64,000 nucleotides of DNA from Streptomyces sp. NBC_00582 (GTDB taxonomy: Bacteria; Actinomycetota; Actinomycetes; Streptomycetales; Streptomycetaceae), in NCBI RefSeq assembly GCF_036345155.1, contig NZ_CP107772.1:6510001-6574000 (forward strand), written 5' to 3'. Both the position numbers and the translations under genes were made by a program. Shown piece by piece: positions 29,361 to 38,600 of this stretch (positions are counted from its first letter, which is position 1; the number at the start of each line of letters is the position of its first letter). Under the pieces are notes generated by a model, which was given only the letters and a program-made list of their open reading frames with translations, ran no database searches and had not been told where the DNA came from.

Positions 29361-31625
29361 TCAGCGGCCGTCGGTGACGGGGTGCGAGCCGGAAGGCTGC
29401 GGTACGGCGGAGAGCGGGGGGTGCCCCGAGGCAGCCGCCGAGGGCACGGGCCGGCGCTCGGCGAGCGGCACCACCGGCGGCAGATGCGTCTCGCCCAGCA
29501 CGATCCGGCGGACGACCCGCTCGGCGGCGCGTCCGTCGTCGTACGGGCAGTACCGCTCGCGGAACCCGGCGCGAAGCTGCGTCGAGCGGGAGCCGCGCCA
29601 GTGGCCGGTGGCGAAGATGTCGATCAGCTCGTCCTCGCTGCGGGCCACCGCGCCCGGCGGCAGGGCGCGCAGGTCGAAGTAGACGCCGCGGGCCGCCCGG
29701 TACGCCGCCCAGTCCTCGTCCGGGGCGTGCACGACGATCGGCCGGTCCAGGTTGGCGTAGTCGAACATGATCGACGAGTAGTCCGTCACCAGGGCGTCCG
29801 AGGCCAGACACAGCGACTCGACGCTGGGATGGTCGCCGACGTCGATGACACCGGGCGCGCGCGGCGCGAGGACGGCGCCCTGCCAGTGGTGCGCGCGGGC
29901 CAGCACCACGAAGCGCGGCCCCAGACGGCGCAGGACGCGCTCCAGGTCCAGGGCCGGGTGCTGGGTGCGCAGGTGGTCGCGGTGCGTCGGCGCGTACAGG
30001 ATCGCGACCGTGTCACGGGGGATGCCGAGGGACTCGCGCAGCCGGGCCACGTCCGCCGCCGTCGCCCGCTGGAAGACGTCGTTGCGCGGATAGCCGTACT
30101 CCAGGGTCCGGTACCGGCCCGGGTAGACGCGCTCCCAGGTCAAGGTGGTGTGGCGGTTGGCCGACAGCACGTAGTCCCACTTGTCGACCCCCCGCAGCAA
30201 CTCCTCGAAGTCCATGTCGCGGGCGGCCGCCGGACGCTCCTGGAGGTCCAGGCCCATGTGCTTGAGGGGGGTGCCGTGCTGGGTCTGCACGAAGACCTGG
30301 CCGGGCCGCTTGACCAGCCGGCGGTCGAAGTTGACGTTGTTGACGAGGTACTTGGAGCGGGCCAGCGCCGTCCAGTAGGCGGCCGTGCCGGGGGTGAGCG
30401 GACGCGGGCCGGGAGGGATCGCCCGCCGGTGTTCGGGGCGGGCGATCCACGCGGTCCGCACCTCGGGCGCGAACGTGCGGAACGCGGCCTCCAGCGCACC
30501 CGGGTTGCAGCTGTGCCCGCGCCCCCAGGACGCCGCGAACACCGCCCGGTCGGCGCGCAGGGGCAGCCGTAGCTGGACGCGGTAGTGCGCCTGGAGCACG
30601 GCGGCCCGCAGCGCGCGGGCCAGCTTCACCGCGACCTTCACGGTGCGCCGGCGCAGGGTCATCGCCGCCTGGAGGGCCCGGTAGGTGCGGTGCAGGCCCA
30701 GCTGGACCAGGGCGTGCCGCAGCCGGGCGCGCAGCGGCACGCCGGTGCCCGGGGTGAGGTAGCGGCGGTAGTGGGCGCGGGCCCGGCGCAGGAACTCGGC
30801 GCGGGCGGCGCGCGGCAGCCGGTCCCGCTTGCTGAAGATCGTCGTGAAGTGGTCGACCATGCGCCGGAACAGCACCGGCCGCCACCGGGCGAGCTCGGGC
30901 CGCTCCTCGAGGAACGCGAAGACCCGGTCGTACTGCTCGAAGACGTCGAAGTGGCGGCGGCTGGTGGTGGACAGGATGTTGCCGCGGCGGCGCTGGCGGT
31001 AGTGCACACAGACCCGGTCGAGCGTCGCGATCGACTCCGCCGCCATCAGCGCCGGGTACGTCCACGGGGTGTCCTCGTAGTAGCCCGGTGGGAAGGTGAG
31101 GCCCGCACGTTCGACGAACTCCCGTCGGCAGGCCTTGTTCCAGGCCACCATCAGCAGCCGGAACAGCCCCGGGCGGTCCTCCAGGCGGAACGGCGCGGGG
31201 CCCTCCTCGCTCAGCAGGTCAGCGACCTTGTTGCGTTCGGCCGCGCCCGTCCAGTAGGTGCGCGCGTAGTCGTAGACCAGCACATCCGGCTCGCCGGTCT
31301 CCTTCAGCCGGTCGGCGATCGCGCGCAGGGCGTCCGGGGTGAGGGTGTCGTCGGAGTCGAGGAACAGCAGATAGTCGCCGACCGCCACCCGCATCCCGGC
31401 GTTGCGGGCCCGGCCAAGCCCCACGTTCTCCGGCAGGTGCACCGCGCGCACCCGTGGGTCGCGGACCGCGAACTCGTCGATGATCTCCCCGCAGGCGTCC
31501 GGCGAGCAGTCGTCGACGGCGATCAGTTCGAGATCGCTCCAGGACTGCGACAGCACCGATTCGAGGCACTCGTGCAGATACGCCTGAACCTTGTACGCGG
31601 GGACGATGACACTGAACCTGGGCAA
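29361..31625 (-). CDS. GT2 glycosyltransferase-CDP-glycerol glycerophosphotransferase fusion (copy A)
   Basis: A 754-residue paralogue, first in the run. GT2 motifs are IAVDDCSPD and DSDD (90-93). The glycerophosphotransferase half has VQTQHGTPLKHMG, EYGYPRNDVFQ, ILYAPTHRDHL and VTDYSSIMFDYANLDRP. The start is a TTG at 31625: it gives MPRFSVIVP, exactly where the paralogues begin, and no other in-frame start lies nearby. An out-of-frame ATG sits 11 bases upstream. Its GT2 domain is closer to copy C than to copy B. Confidence 0.87.
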   Translation of the reverse strand: MPRFSVIVPAYKVQAYLHECLESVLSQSWSDLELIAVDDCSPDACGEIIDEFAVRDPRVRAVHLPENVGLGRARNAGMRVAVGDYLLFLDSDDTLTPDALRAIADRLKETGEPDVLVYDYARTYWTGAAERNKVADLLSEEGPAPFRLEDRPGLFRLLMVAWNKACRREFVERAGLTFPPGYYEDTPWTYPALMAAESIATLDRVCVHYRQRRRGNILSTTSRRHFDVFEQYDRVFAFLEERPELARWRPVLFRRMVDHFTTIFSKRDRLPRAARAEFLRRARAHYRRYLTPGTGVPLRARLRHALVQLGLHRTYRALQAAMTLRRRTVKVAVKLARALRAAVLQAHYRVQLRLPLRADRAVFAASWGRGHSCNPGALEAAFRTFAPEVRTAWIARPEHRRAIPPGPRPLTPGTAAYWTALARSKYLVNNVNFDRRLVKRPGQVFVQTQHGTPLKHMGLDLQERPAAARDMDFEELLRGVDKWDYVLSANRHTTLTWERVYPGRYRTLEYGYPRNDVFQRATAADVARLRESLGIPRDTVAILYAPTHRDHLRTQHPALDLERVLRRLGPRFVVLARAHHWQGAVLAPRAPGVIDVGDHPSVESLCLASDALVTDYSSIMFDYANLDRPIVVHAPDEDWAAYRAARGVYFDLRALPPGAVARSEDELIDIFATGHWRGSRSTQLRAGFRERYCPYDDGRAAERVVRRIVLGETHLPPVVPLAERRPVPSAAASGHPPLSAVPQPSGSHPVTDGR

Positions 31626-31731
31626 GGCACATCCATGGGTCGGCGCGGACAGGGCCTTGCCCGGGAACGGCCGATGGAGTGAATCGGTTACGGTTCGTAC
31701 GGCATTCGGGGGATTCCGGATGAACGAAGGA

Positions 31732-31755
31732 GGGCGGGACCGTGACGTCCCGCCC
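31732..31755 (-). terminator. Terminator of the sugar importer operon
   Basis: GGGCGGGAC (31732-31740) pairs with GTCCCGCCC (31747-31755), loop CGTGAC. It lies 23 bases beyond the stop of the last permease gene and upstream of the glycerophosphotransferase run. Confidence 0.75.
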
Positions 31756-31778
31756 CCTCGGGCCCGTTGTGCACCGGG

Positions 31779-32630
31779 CTATTTGACGGCGCCCGCCATC
31801 ACCCCGGACACGAACTGCCGCTGGAACGCGAAGAACACGGCCAGCGGGATCACCATCGAGATGAACGCGCCGGGCGCCAGCACGTCGATGTTGTTGCCGA
31901 ACTGCCGTACCTGTGTCTGCAGGGCCACCGTGATCGGCTGGCTGTCGGCGTCGGTGAACACCAGCGCCACCAGCATGTCGTTCCACACCCACAGGAACTG
32001 GAAGATGGCCAGGCTCGCGATCGCCGGACCGCCCAGCGGCATCACGACCCGGAAGAACAGGCGCAGTTCACCCGCCCCGTCCAGGCGGGCCGCCTCCAGC
32101 AGTTCGCGGGGGATCTCCGCGAAGAAGTTCCGCAGCAGGAACACCGCGAACGGCAGACCGAAGCCGACATGGAACAGGATCACCCCGAAGACCGACCCGA
32201 ACAGGCCGAGCTCGCCGAAGAGTTCGGCGATCGGGATCAGAGCCACCTGCACCGGCACCACCAGCAGGCCCACGACGGCCAGGAACCACCAGTCGCGGCC
32301 CGGGAACTCCATCCACGCGAAGGCGTATCCCGCGAGCGAGCCGATGAACACCACGAGGAGCGTCGCCGGGACGGTGATCAGCACCGTGTTGACGAGGGAG
32401 TCCGTGATGTCGCCGTTCTCCAGGAGCTTGCGGTAGCTGTCGAAGGTGAGCTCGGAGGGCTTGGAGAACACCGTCCACCAGCCGCTCGCGCTCAGGTCCT
32501 CCGGGGAGCGCAGCGAGGAGATCAGCAGTCCGATCGTCGGCACCAGCCAGAACAGGCCGACGACGAGGAGGAAGACCCGGACCAGACCGCCGTTGACCTT
32601 CTCGATCAGCCACCTGCCCGCCGTCGTCAT
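31779..32630 (-). CDS. Sugar ABC transporter permease, MalG type
   Basis: A 283-residue inner-membrane permease with six helices. The EAA loop EIPRELLEAARLDGAGELR contacts the ATPase. It ends with the VAGAVK-type C-terminus (GVMAGAVK) usual for this family. Its ATG overlaps the stop of the MalF-type gene in an ATGA. It forms the channel with that protein; the sugar is unknown. No ATPase gene is adjacent, so a shared MsiK-type ATPase encoded elsewhere is inferred. Confidence 0.92.
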   Translation of the reverse strand: MTTAGRWLIEKVNGGLVRVFLLVVGLFWLVPTIGLLISSLRSPEDLSASGWWTVFSKPSELTFDSYRKLLENGDITDSLVNTVLITVPATLLVVFIGSLAGYAFAWMEFPGRDWWFLAVVGLLVVPVQVALIPIAELFGELGLFGSVFGVILFHVGFGLPFAVFLLRNFFAEIPRELLEAARLDGAGELRLFFRVVMPLGGPAIASLAIFQFLWVWNDMLVALVFTDADSQPITVALQTQVRQFGNNIDVLAPGAFISMVIPLAVFFAFQRQFVSGVMAGAVK

Positions 32631-33970
32631 CGCCGCACCTCCCGCCTGAGCCTGCGCACGTTGAACCACATCACCGGGATCACCAGCAGCAGCAGGAACA
32701 CCGCGATCGCGCTGGCGATGCCGGGCTGGTTCTCCGAGAAGCCCTTGCGGTACAGCTCCAGGGCCAGCACGTTCGCGTCGTCCTGCGAGGAGCCCGGGGC
32801 GATGATGAACACCAGGTCGAACACCTTCAGCACATTGATCATCAGGGTGACGGTGACGACCGCCAGGACCGGTGCGAGCAGCGGGACGGTGACCCGGCGG
32901 AACACCTGCCACTCGTTCGCCCCGTCGACCCGCGCCGCCTCCAGGAGTTCCCGCGGCACCCCGGCGAGCCCGGCCGCGATCAGCACCATCGCGAAACCCG
33001 CCCACATCCAGATGTACGACCCGATGATCGCCGGTGTGACCAGCGACGGGCCCAGCCAGTCCAGACCGTTGTACGGCTCCTTGAAGTTGCTCGCGGGCAG
33101 CCGCAGACGGGCCCCGTCGGCCTGGGCGGGCAGGCTGAACGTGCCGTCGTCGGCCGCCGTGGTGGACGCGACCACCTTGCCGTCCTTCACCGCCTCGATC
33201 CGCATCCCGGCATAGCCCAGTTCGGTGGGGTCGGGGGCGCCGAGGGTGCCGACGCCCCTGCCCCGGGTGAAGTCCTGCCAGGTGGTGCCGGTGATCTTCC
33301 CCGGGTCGGCCTCGGCCGGTACGGCCTTCTTCGCGTCGTCGGGCATCTGGTCGGGCGCGACACCGACCAGGGGCAGGGCGACCGGCTCACCGGGGCGCAC
33401 GGTCGTCCTCGTGACGTACCCGCCGTCGTCGGCCTTCAGGGGCGACTCACGGCCCGGGTGGGCCTTGGGGAACGCGGACGCCTGGACGAACGTGTCGTGC
33501 ACGCCCACCCACACCGCGTTGGCGACGCCCTTGTCCGGGTCCTGGTCGTACACCAGCCGGAAGATGATGCCGGCGGCGAGCATCGAGATCGCCATCGGCA
33601 TGAAGACGACCAGTTTGAACGCCGTGCCCCAGCGCACCCGCTCGGTCAGCACCGCGAAGATCAGACCGAGGGCGGTCGCCACCGTCGGCGCGAACACCAC
33701 CCAGATCACGTTGTTCTTCAGGGCCTGGCGGATGCCGGCGTCCGTGAAGAGGGCCTTGTAGTTGTCGACGCCGGCGAAACCGTCGCCGGACTGGTCGTAG
33801 AAACTGCGTACGACCGAGTACCCGATCGGGTAGACCACGAGCGCGCCGAGCAGCACCAGGGCGGGCAGCAGGAACAGCGCCGCCACGGAGATCCGGGTGC
33901 CGGTCACGCTCTTGCGCGGGCGGTGCGGGGTGGGGGCTACGGGCGCCCCCACCGCCGTGGCCGACTTCAC
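32627..33970 (-). CDS. Sugar ABC transporter permease, MalF type with large periplasmic insert
   Basis: A 447-residue permease, longer than usual (about 300 residues). The extra length is a hydrophilic insert of roughly 150 residues (about 150-300) rich in Asp, Pro and Gly, placed like the P2 loop of E. coli MalF. The EAA loop is GVPRELLEAARVDGANEWQ. The start is a GTG at 33970, four bases after the binding-protein stop. The insert may touch the binding protein during sugar hand-over. Confidence 0.9.
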   Translation of the reverse strand: MKSATAVGAPVAPTPHRPRKSVTGTRISVAALFLLPALVLLGALVVYPIGYSVVRSFYDQSGDGFAGVDNYKALFTDAGIRQALKNNVIWVVFAPTVATALGLIFAVLTERVRWGTAFKLVVFMPMAISMLAAGIIFRLVYDQDPDKGVANAVWVGVHDTFVQASAFPKAHPGRESPLKADDGGYVTRTTVRPGEPVALPLVGVAPDQMPDDAKKAVPAEADPGKITGTTWQDFTRGRGVGTLGAPDPTELGYAGMRIEAVKDGKVVASTTAADDGTFSLPAQADGARLRLPASNFKEPYNGLDWLGPSLVTPAIIGSYIWMWAGFAMVLIAAGLAGVPRELLEAARVDGANEWQVFRRVTVPLLAPVLAVVTVTLMINVLKVFDLVFIIAPGSSQDDANVLALELYRKGFSENQPGIASAIAVFLLLLVIPVMWFNVRRLRREVRR

Positions 33971-33974
33971 CGGG

Positions 33975-35357
33975 TCAGTTCCCGTAGGCCGCCGCCGCGT
34001 CCGACTCCAGTTGCTTCTGGGTGCCGGCCACGTCCGTCGGGTTCTTCAGGAAGTCCTGGAGGTCCTTCCACTCGCCCTTGCCGGGCGTGCCGCCGAAGGC
34101 CTGCGGGGCCTGGTCGGACATGTCGAAGCGGAAGTCGTCCCCGGACGCGATCAGCGCCTTGGCGATCTTCTGCTGGACCTCGTTCGGGTACGAGGAGATC
34201 GCGACGTTCTTGTTCGGCGAGAGGTAGCCGCCCAGCTTGGCCTGGATCGTCGCGGCGTCCGGCGAGGCGAGGAAGGTCGCCAGGGCCTGCGCGCCCTTGG
34301 AGTCCTTCAGGATGACCGCCGCGTCACCGCCGGAGACCACCGGCGCGGTGTCGCCCGCCTTCGGGAACGGGAACACCTTCGCGTCCGTGCCGACCTTCGC
34401 CTTGGTGTCCGCGATGTTGACCTGCACGAAGTCGCCCTCGTAGACCATGGCCGCCTTCGGCTGGTCGCCGCCGGTGAAGGTCTGCGTCACCGACGCCGGG
34501 AACTCCGTCTGCAGGGCGCCGCCCGGGCCGCCCGCGATCCAGTCCTTCTTGCCCCAGATCTGGGCGAGCGTGGTCAGCGCCTCCTTCACCGAGGGATCCG
34601 TCCACTTGATCTTGTGCTGGGCGAGCTGGTCGTACTTCTCCGGGCCCGCCTGGGAGAGGTACACGTTCTCGAACCAGTCGGTGAGCGTCCAGCCGTCGGC
34701 GCCGCCGATCGAGAACGGCGTGACACCCGAGTCGTACACCGTCTGCGCGGTGTCCAGCAGCTCGTCCCAGGTCGCCGGCTCACTCGCGCCCGCGTTCTCG
34801 AAGACCTGCGCGTTGTACCAGATCAGCGACTTGTTGGCGGCCTTGTAGTAGACGCCGTACTGCTTGCCGTCGACCTTGCCGATGTCCTGCCAGCCCTGCG
34901 AGTAGTTCTTCTGCAGCTCCTTCAGGGCGTCCGCGCCCAGCGGCTTCGCCCAGCCCTGGTCCACGGCCTGCTTGATCGCACCGGGCTGGGGGAGCATCGC
35001 CACGTCCGGCGGCGCACCGCCCGCGATCTTCGACCCCAGGAAGTTGATGATCGGGTCCTGCGCGGGCACGAAGGTCACCTTCGCGCCGGTGCGCTTCTCG
35101 AACTCCGCCAGAACCTTCTTGAAGTTCGCCTGCTCGGCGCCGGTCCACACGGCGGCCACCTCGAGCGTCGTCCCGTTCAGCTTGGGAAGGGTCACCCCGC
35201 CGCCGGTGTCCTCGGTGCCGGTGCCGCTTCCGTTGCCGGTGCTCTTGTCGTCGTCCCCGCCGCACGCGGTGAGCGAGAGCGCGAGGGCTCCCGCCGCGAG
35301 CGCGGCGGCCGCCTTCACGGTCCTGCGTGTCCGGATGGTGTTGCTCGTCCTGCGCAT
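33975..35357 (-). CDS. Sugar ABC transporter substrate-binding lipoprotein
   Basis: A 460-residue extracytoplasmic binding protein of family 1. A Lys/Arg-rich signal peptide leads to the lipobox LSLTAC (Cys32), followed by an Asp/Gly/Ser-rich linker. The mature part starts with LEVAAVWTGAEQANFKKVL. The start at 35357 (MRRTSNTIRTRR) is typical of such signal peptides; an ATG 15 bases upstream is an alternative. It is the first gene of a three-gene operon, 4 bases before the MalF-type gene. The ligand is not predictable. Confidence 0.92.
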   Translation of the reverse strand: MRRTSNTIRTRRTVKAAAALAAGALALSLTACGGDDDKSTGNGSGTGTEDTGGGVTLPKLNGTTLEVAAVWTGAEQANFKKVLAEFEKRTGAKVTFVPAQDPIINFLGSKIAGGAPPDVAMLPQPGAIKQAVDQGWAKPLGADALKELQKNYSQGWQDIGKVDGKQYGVYYKAANKSLIWYNAQVFENAGASEPATWDELLDTAQTVYDSGVTPFSIGGADGWTLTDWFENVYLSQAGPEKYDQLAQHKIKWTDPSVKEALTTLAQIWGKKDWIAGGPGGALQTEFPASVTQTFTGGDQPKAAMVYEGDFVQVNIADTKAKVGTDAKVFPFPKAGDTAPVVSGGDAAVILKDSKGAQALATFLASPDAATIQAKLGGYLSPNKNVAISSYPNEVQQKIAKALIASGDDFRFDMSDQAPQAFGGTPGKGEWKDLQDFLKNPTDVAGTQKQLESDAAAAYGN

Positions 35358-35514
35358 CACGACCCCGTTCATCGGTTCTCGTCGAACGTCGAGCGCTGTC
35401 CCGTGAGCACTGGTCTACGCCGGGTGACGAAGGTCGGCAAGAGCGCCCGCGCGGTGGAGCGGGAGATCGTGACCGCCTCGTGACTGCTGGGTGCACGTTT
35501 CTCCGGGCGGGCGG

Positions 35515-35630
35515 GGATCCGTGGGCTGCCGCCCCCGGGCCCCCGCTTCGGCCCTGAACGGGCCTCGTCCTCGGACGCCTGACGGGCTGATTCTCGTGCC
35601 GTTCGTCAGACGCCGGACGGGCTGAGCTGA
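35515..35630. repeat. Dispersed Streptomyces-type intergenic repeat with duplicated 17-mer
   Basis: This GC-rich stretch contains GGCCCTGAACGGGCCTCGTC followed by GACGCCTGACGGGCTGA (35574-35590) and a second copy GACGCCGGACGGGCTGA (35609-35625, one mismatch). From memory this word pair recurs between many Streptomyces genes. The second copy supplies the last codons and stop of the FHA-FtsK gene. Confidence 0.5.
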
Positions 35631-38600
35631 CGGGACGCTCTTTCCAGGGCGCTCGCCAGGAGTGCCAGGTCCGTGGGGCCGTTGCCCAGTTCGCGGACCG
35701 GGCGGCGGGTGGGCGGGTCGCCCATGCGGTGCCATTCCAGCGGGACCACCGTGGGGCGCAGGGTGGCCGTGCGGGGGATGCGGCCCGTGACGCGGCCGCC
35801 CTGGAACGGGGTGAGGCGGCCGTCCGCGCCCTTGAGACGGCCCCGGCCGGGGGCCGGTTCGTCGGCGCCGGAACCCGGGGCATCGAGGTTGATCCGAACG
35901 GTGGAACGGCGCGCCGGTTCCGACTCCGCCGTACGGGCGTCGGGAGCCGTGGCCGCCACGAGGTGCACCCCGAGCCGGTCGCCCTCGCGGGCCACCGCCT
36001 CCAGCGCGCGCATGACGGAACCCGCGGCGGGGCGGCCGGGGGAGCCCAGGGCGGGGGAGACGAGCGCGTCGAGGTCGTCGACCACGACCACCAGACGGGG
36101 CAGGGGGGCGGCCGGTGACTCGGTCCGGCGGCGGGCGGCCGCCGAGGGGCGCAGGCGCAGCGTGGAGCTGGGCGGGGTGTCCAGGTCGGCGGCGCCGGCG
36201 GCCGGCTGCGCGGGGGCGGCCGGGGTGCGCTGCGGGACGATCCGGCCGGAGACCTCGCGGTGCGTGTGCCACTCGGCGAAGTCGGAGAGACCGAGCAGTT
36301 CGGCCCGCCGCTTCAGCTCGGCGCTCAGCGACTGCGCGAACTCCCGCATCCGGACCGGGTCGTTGGCGGTCAGATGGCCCGTCACATGCGGGACGTCCGT
36401 GCAGACGCGCAGACCGTCGCCCTGGCCGCCGGTGCCCTTGCCGACGGTGTCGCGGCCGTCCAGCAGCAGCACGCTCAGCCGGTCCGGCCGCTCGGCGGCG
36501 GCCAGGGAGGCGACGATCGCGCGGAGCAGTTCCGTGCGACCGCTGCCGGGCGGGCCCTCGACGAGGAGGTGGGGGCCCTCGGCGGCGAGGTCCACCGCGA
36601 CCGGGCCGCGCGGGCCCGCGCCCAGCACCGCCCAGGCCCGGCCGCCGAGCGCCTCTGTGTCGTCGGCCGCGTCCGCCCAGCGGGCCATGAGGGAGGCCGG
36701 CGTGGCCCGCGCCAGGCCCAGCTCGTCCAGGAGCCGCGCCGACGGGGGGAGGGGCGCCGACACGCGCGTGTGCCGTTCCCCGCCGCCGTCGGGGCGCAGC
36801 GGGGCCAGGGCGCGGGCGAAGCGCTCGGCCCAGGCGGGGGAGACCGCGTCCACGGCGGCGAGCGTGCCCCGGCCCACGGGGCCGGTCCTGCCGTCGCCCT
36901 CCGGCGCGACCCGGAACAGCCGCAGCGCCGTCGCCACGTCCCCGCTCAGCAGGGCCACCGCCCCGCACGCGCGGAACACGGGCGCCGCCGCGCAGGCCGC
37001 CTCGTACGCCTGCGTCACCGGGGCGGCCGGCGACACGGCGGACGTCTCGGCCAGACACAGCACATGGATGCCGGCCCGGGGCCCCGCCACCGCCAGCCGC
37101 GTGACCGCCTCCCGCAGATCGGCGCCGCCCGGGTCGCCGTCCACGACGACCACCGTGTACGGCCCGGAGAAGCCCTCCCCGTCCTCCGCCCGCGCCCAGG
37201 ACGGGCGGTGCGCGGTACGGGGCGCCGGGGCGCCGTCCGGGAGGTGGTCCGCCAGACGGCGCAGCAGTTCGTCGGTGCGGGCCGCGGCCTGGTCGTGGTC
37301 GTAGGCGAGCAGCAGGCGGCAGTCCTGCCCGTGCCCGGGACGCAGATGGGGCAGCCAGCCGAGCCAGGACCACTCCGCGGTGCGCTCCTGCTCGCCGCGC
37401 GCCCGGTCCGTGCTGATCAGGACGATCTCCAGGGCGTCCGGGGAGTGCAGCGCGGCGAGCTGCGCCAGTACCGCGCGGGCCAGCCCCGCGAGCCGTGGGC
37501 GCGGCCCGGCCAGGCCCAGCGCCCCCGCCTCGCGCAGGCCCGCCGTCACCGGTACGGCGGGCAGCAGGCCGGTGCCGTCCGGCGCGGCCCGGTCCGCCGT
37601 GCCGAGCCGGACCGTCAGCGTCTCCGGGTGCCCCGGGCCGCGCTCCCACAGCCGGGGGCCGGGGGCCAGCGCCGTCAGCAGCAGGGCCGCCGGGTCCGGC
37701 CAGGTCTCCGGCGCGGGCGCGGGGACGGCCGAGGAGTGGGTTTCGGCGCCCGGTACGTCGTCGGGGTCGCCGGTGCCAGGGGTGTCCTGCCCGCCGCCGC
37801 GTCCGCCGGCCAGCCGGCGCGCCCACGCGGAGAGACCGCCGCGTTTGCGGACACCGGGCGGGACGTCGGTGCCGCGCAGGGGGGTGCCCTTGCGGCGGGA
37901 CGCGAAGGGCGGGTCCTCGTCGGGGTCGGCGGTGTGCGGGCCCCTGGTGCCGTCGTGCGGGGCGTCGGCGTAGGGCTGGGTGAGGGAGTCCAGGCTCGCG
38001 CGGCCGGCGTGCGTGTCGAGGGACGAGCCGGAGGGGGGCGCGGGGTGGCGGTCCGTCGCGGGGCGGGCCCCGTCGGCGGGCCGGTGGCTCTCGAGGGGCG
38101 GTGCGCTGCCCTGGCCGGGGACGGACGGGGTCTCACCGGGGGTGCGGGGGGCCGGGGCGCCGGTCCAGTCGACCGTTCCGTAGGTGTGGCCGGTCGGGCC
38201 GTGGGGCGGCGCGGGGGTCCCGGCCGGCTCCGGGTCGCCGGTCCGCGCTCCCGGCACGCGCGCGGGGGTGGTTCCGGGTCCGGTTCCGGCGGCGCCCGCG
38301 ACGCCGCCCGGCTGCCCGGCGCCCGTCCCGCGTGCCTGGGCCGCGCGGGCCGTACCGGTCGGGCCGGCGGCGGCCGTCCCGCGCGCGTGCCCTGCGCCCG
38401 TACGGCTTCCGCCCGCCGCCGTCGAGGGCGACGCGCTCTCCGTCGTACCGGCGTCGCACGGCACGCGCACGTGCCCCTCGCCGTCCGGGGTGGTGGCCAC
38501 CCGGGCTCCCGGGCCTCCCGGGGGAGCGAGCCGCAGGGCCGACTCGCCGACCCTCAGCAGCGCGCCGGGGGCCAGCCGGACGGGGCGCGACGGGACGCGG

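Noticed and set aside
31600..31640. Alternative ATG start for the first glycerophosphotransferase just upstream of the TTG
   Set aside because: That ATG is out of frame; the TTG gives the same N-terminus as the two paralogues.
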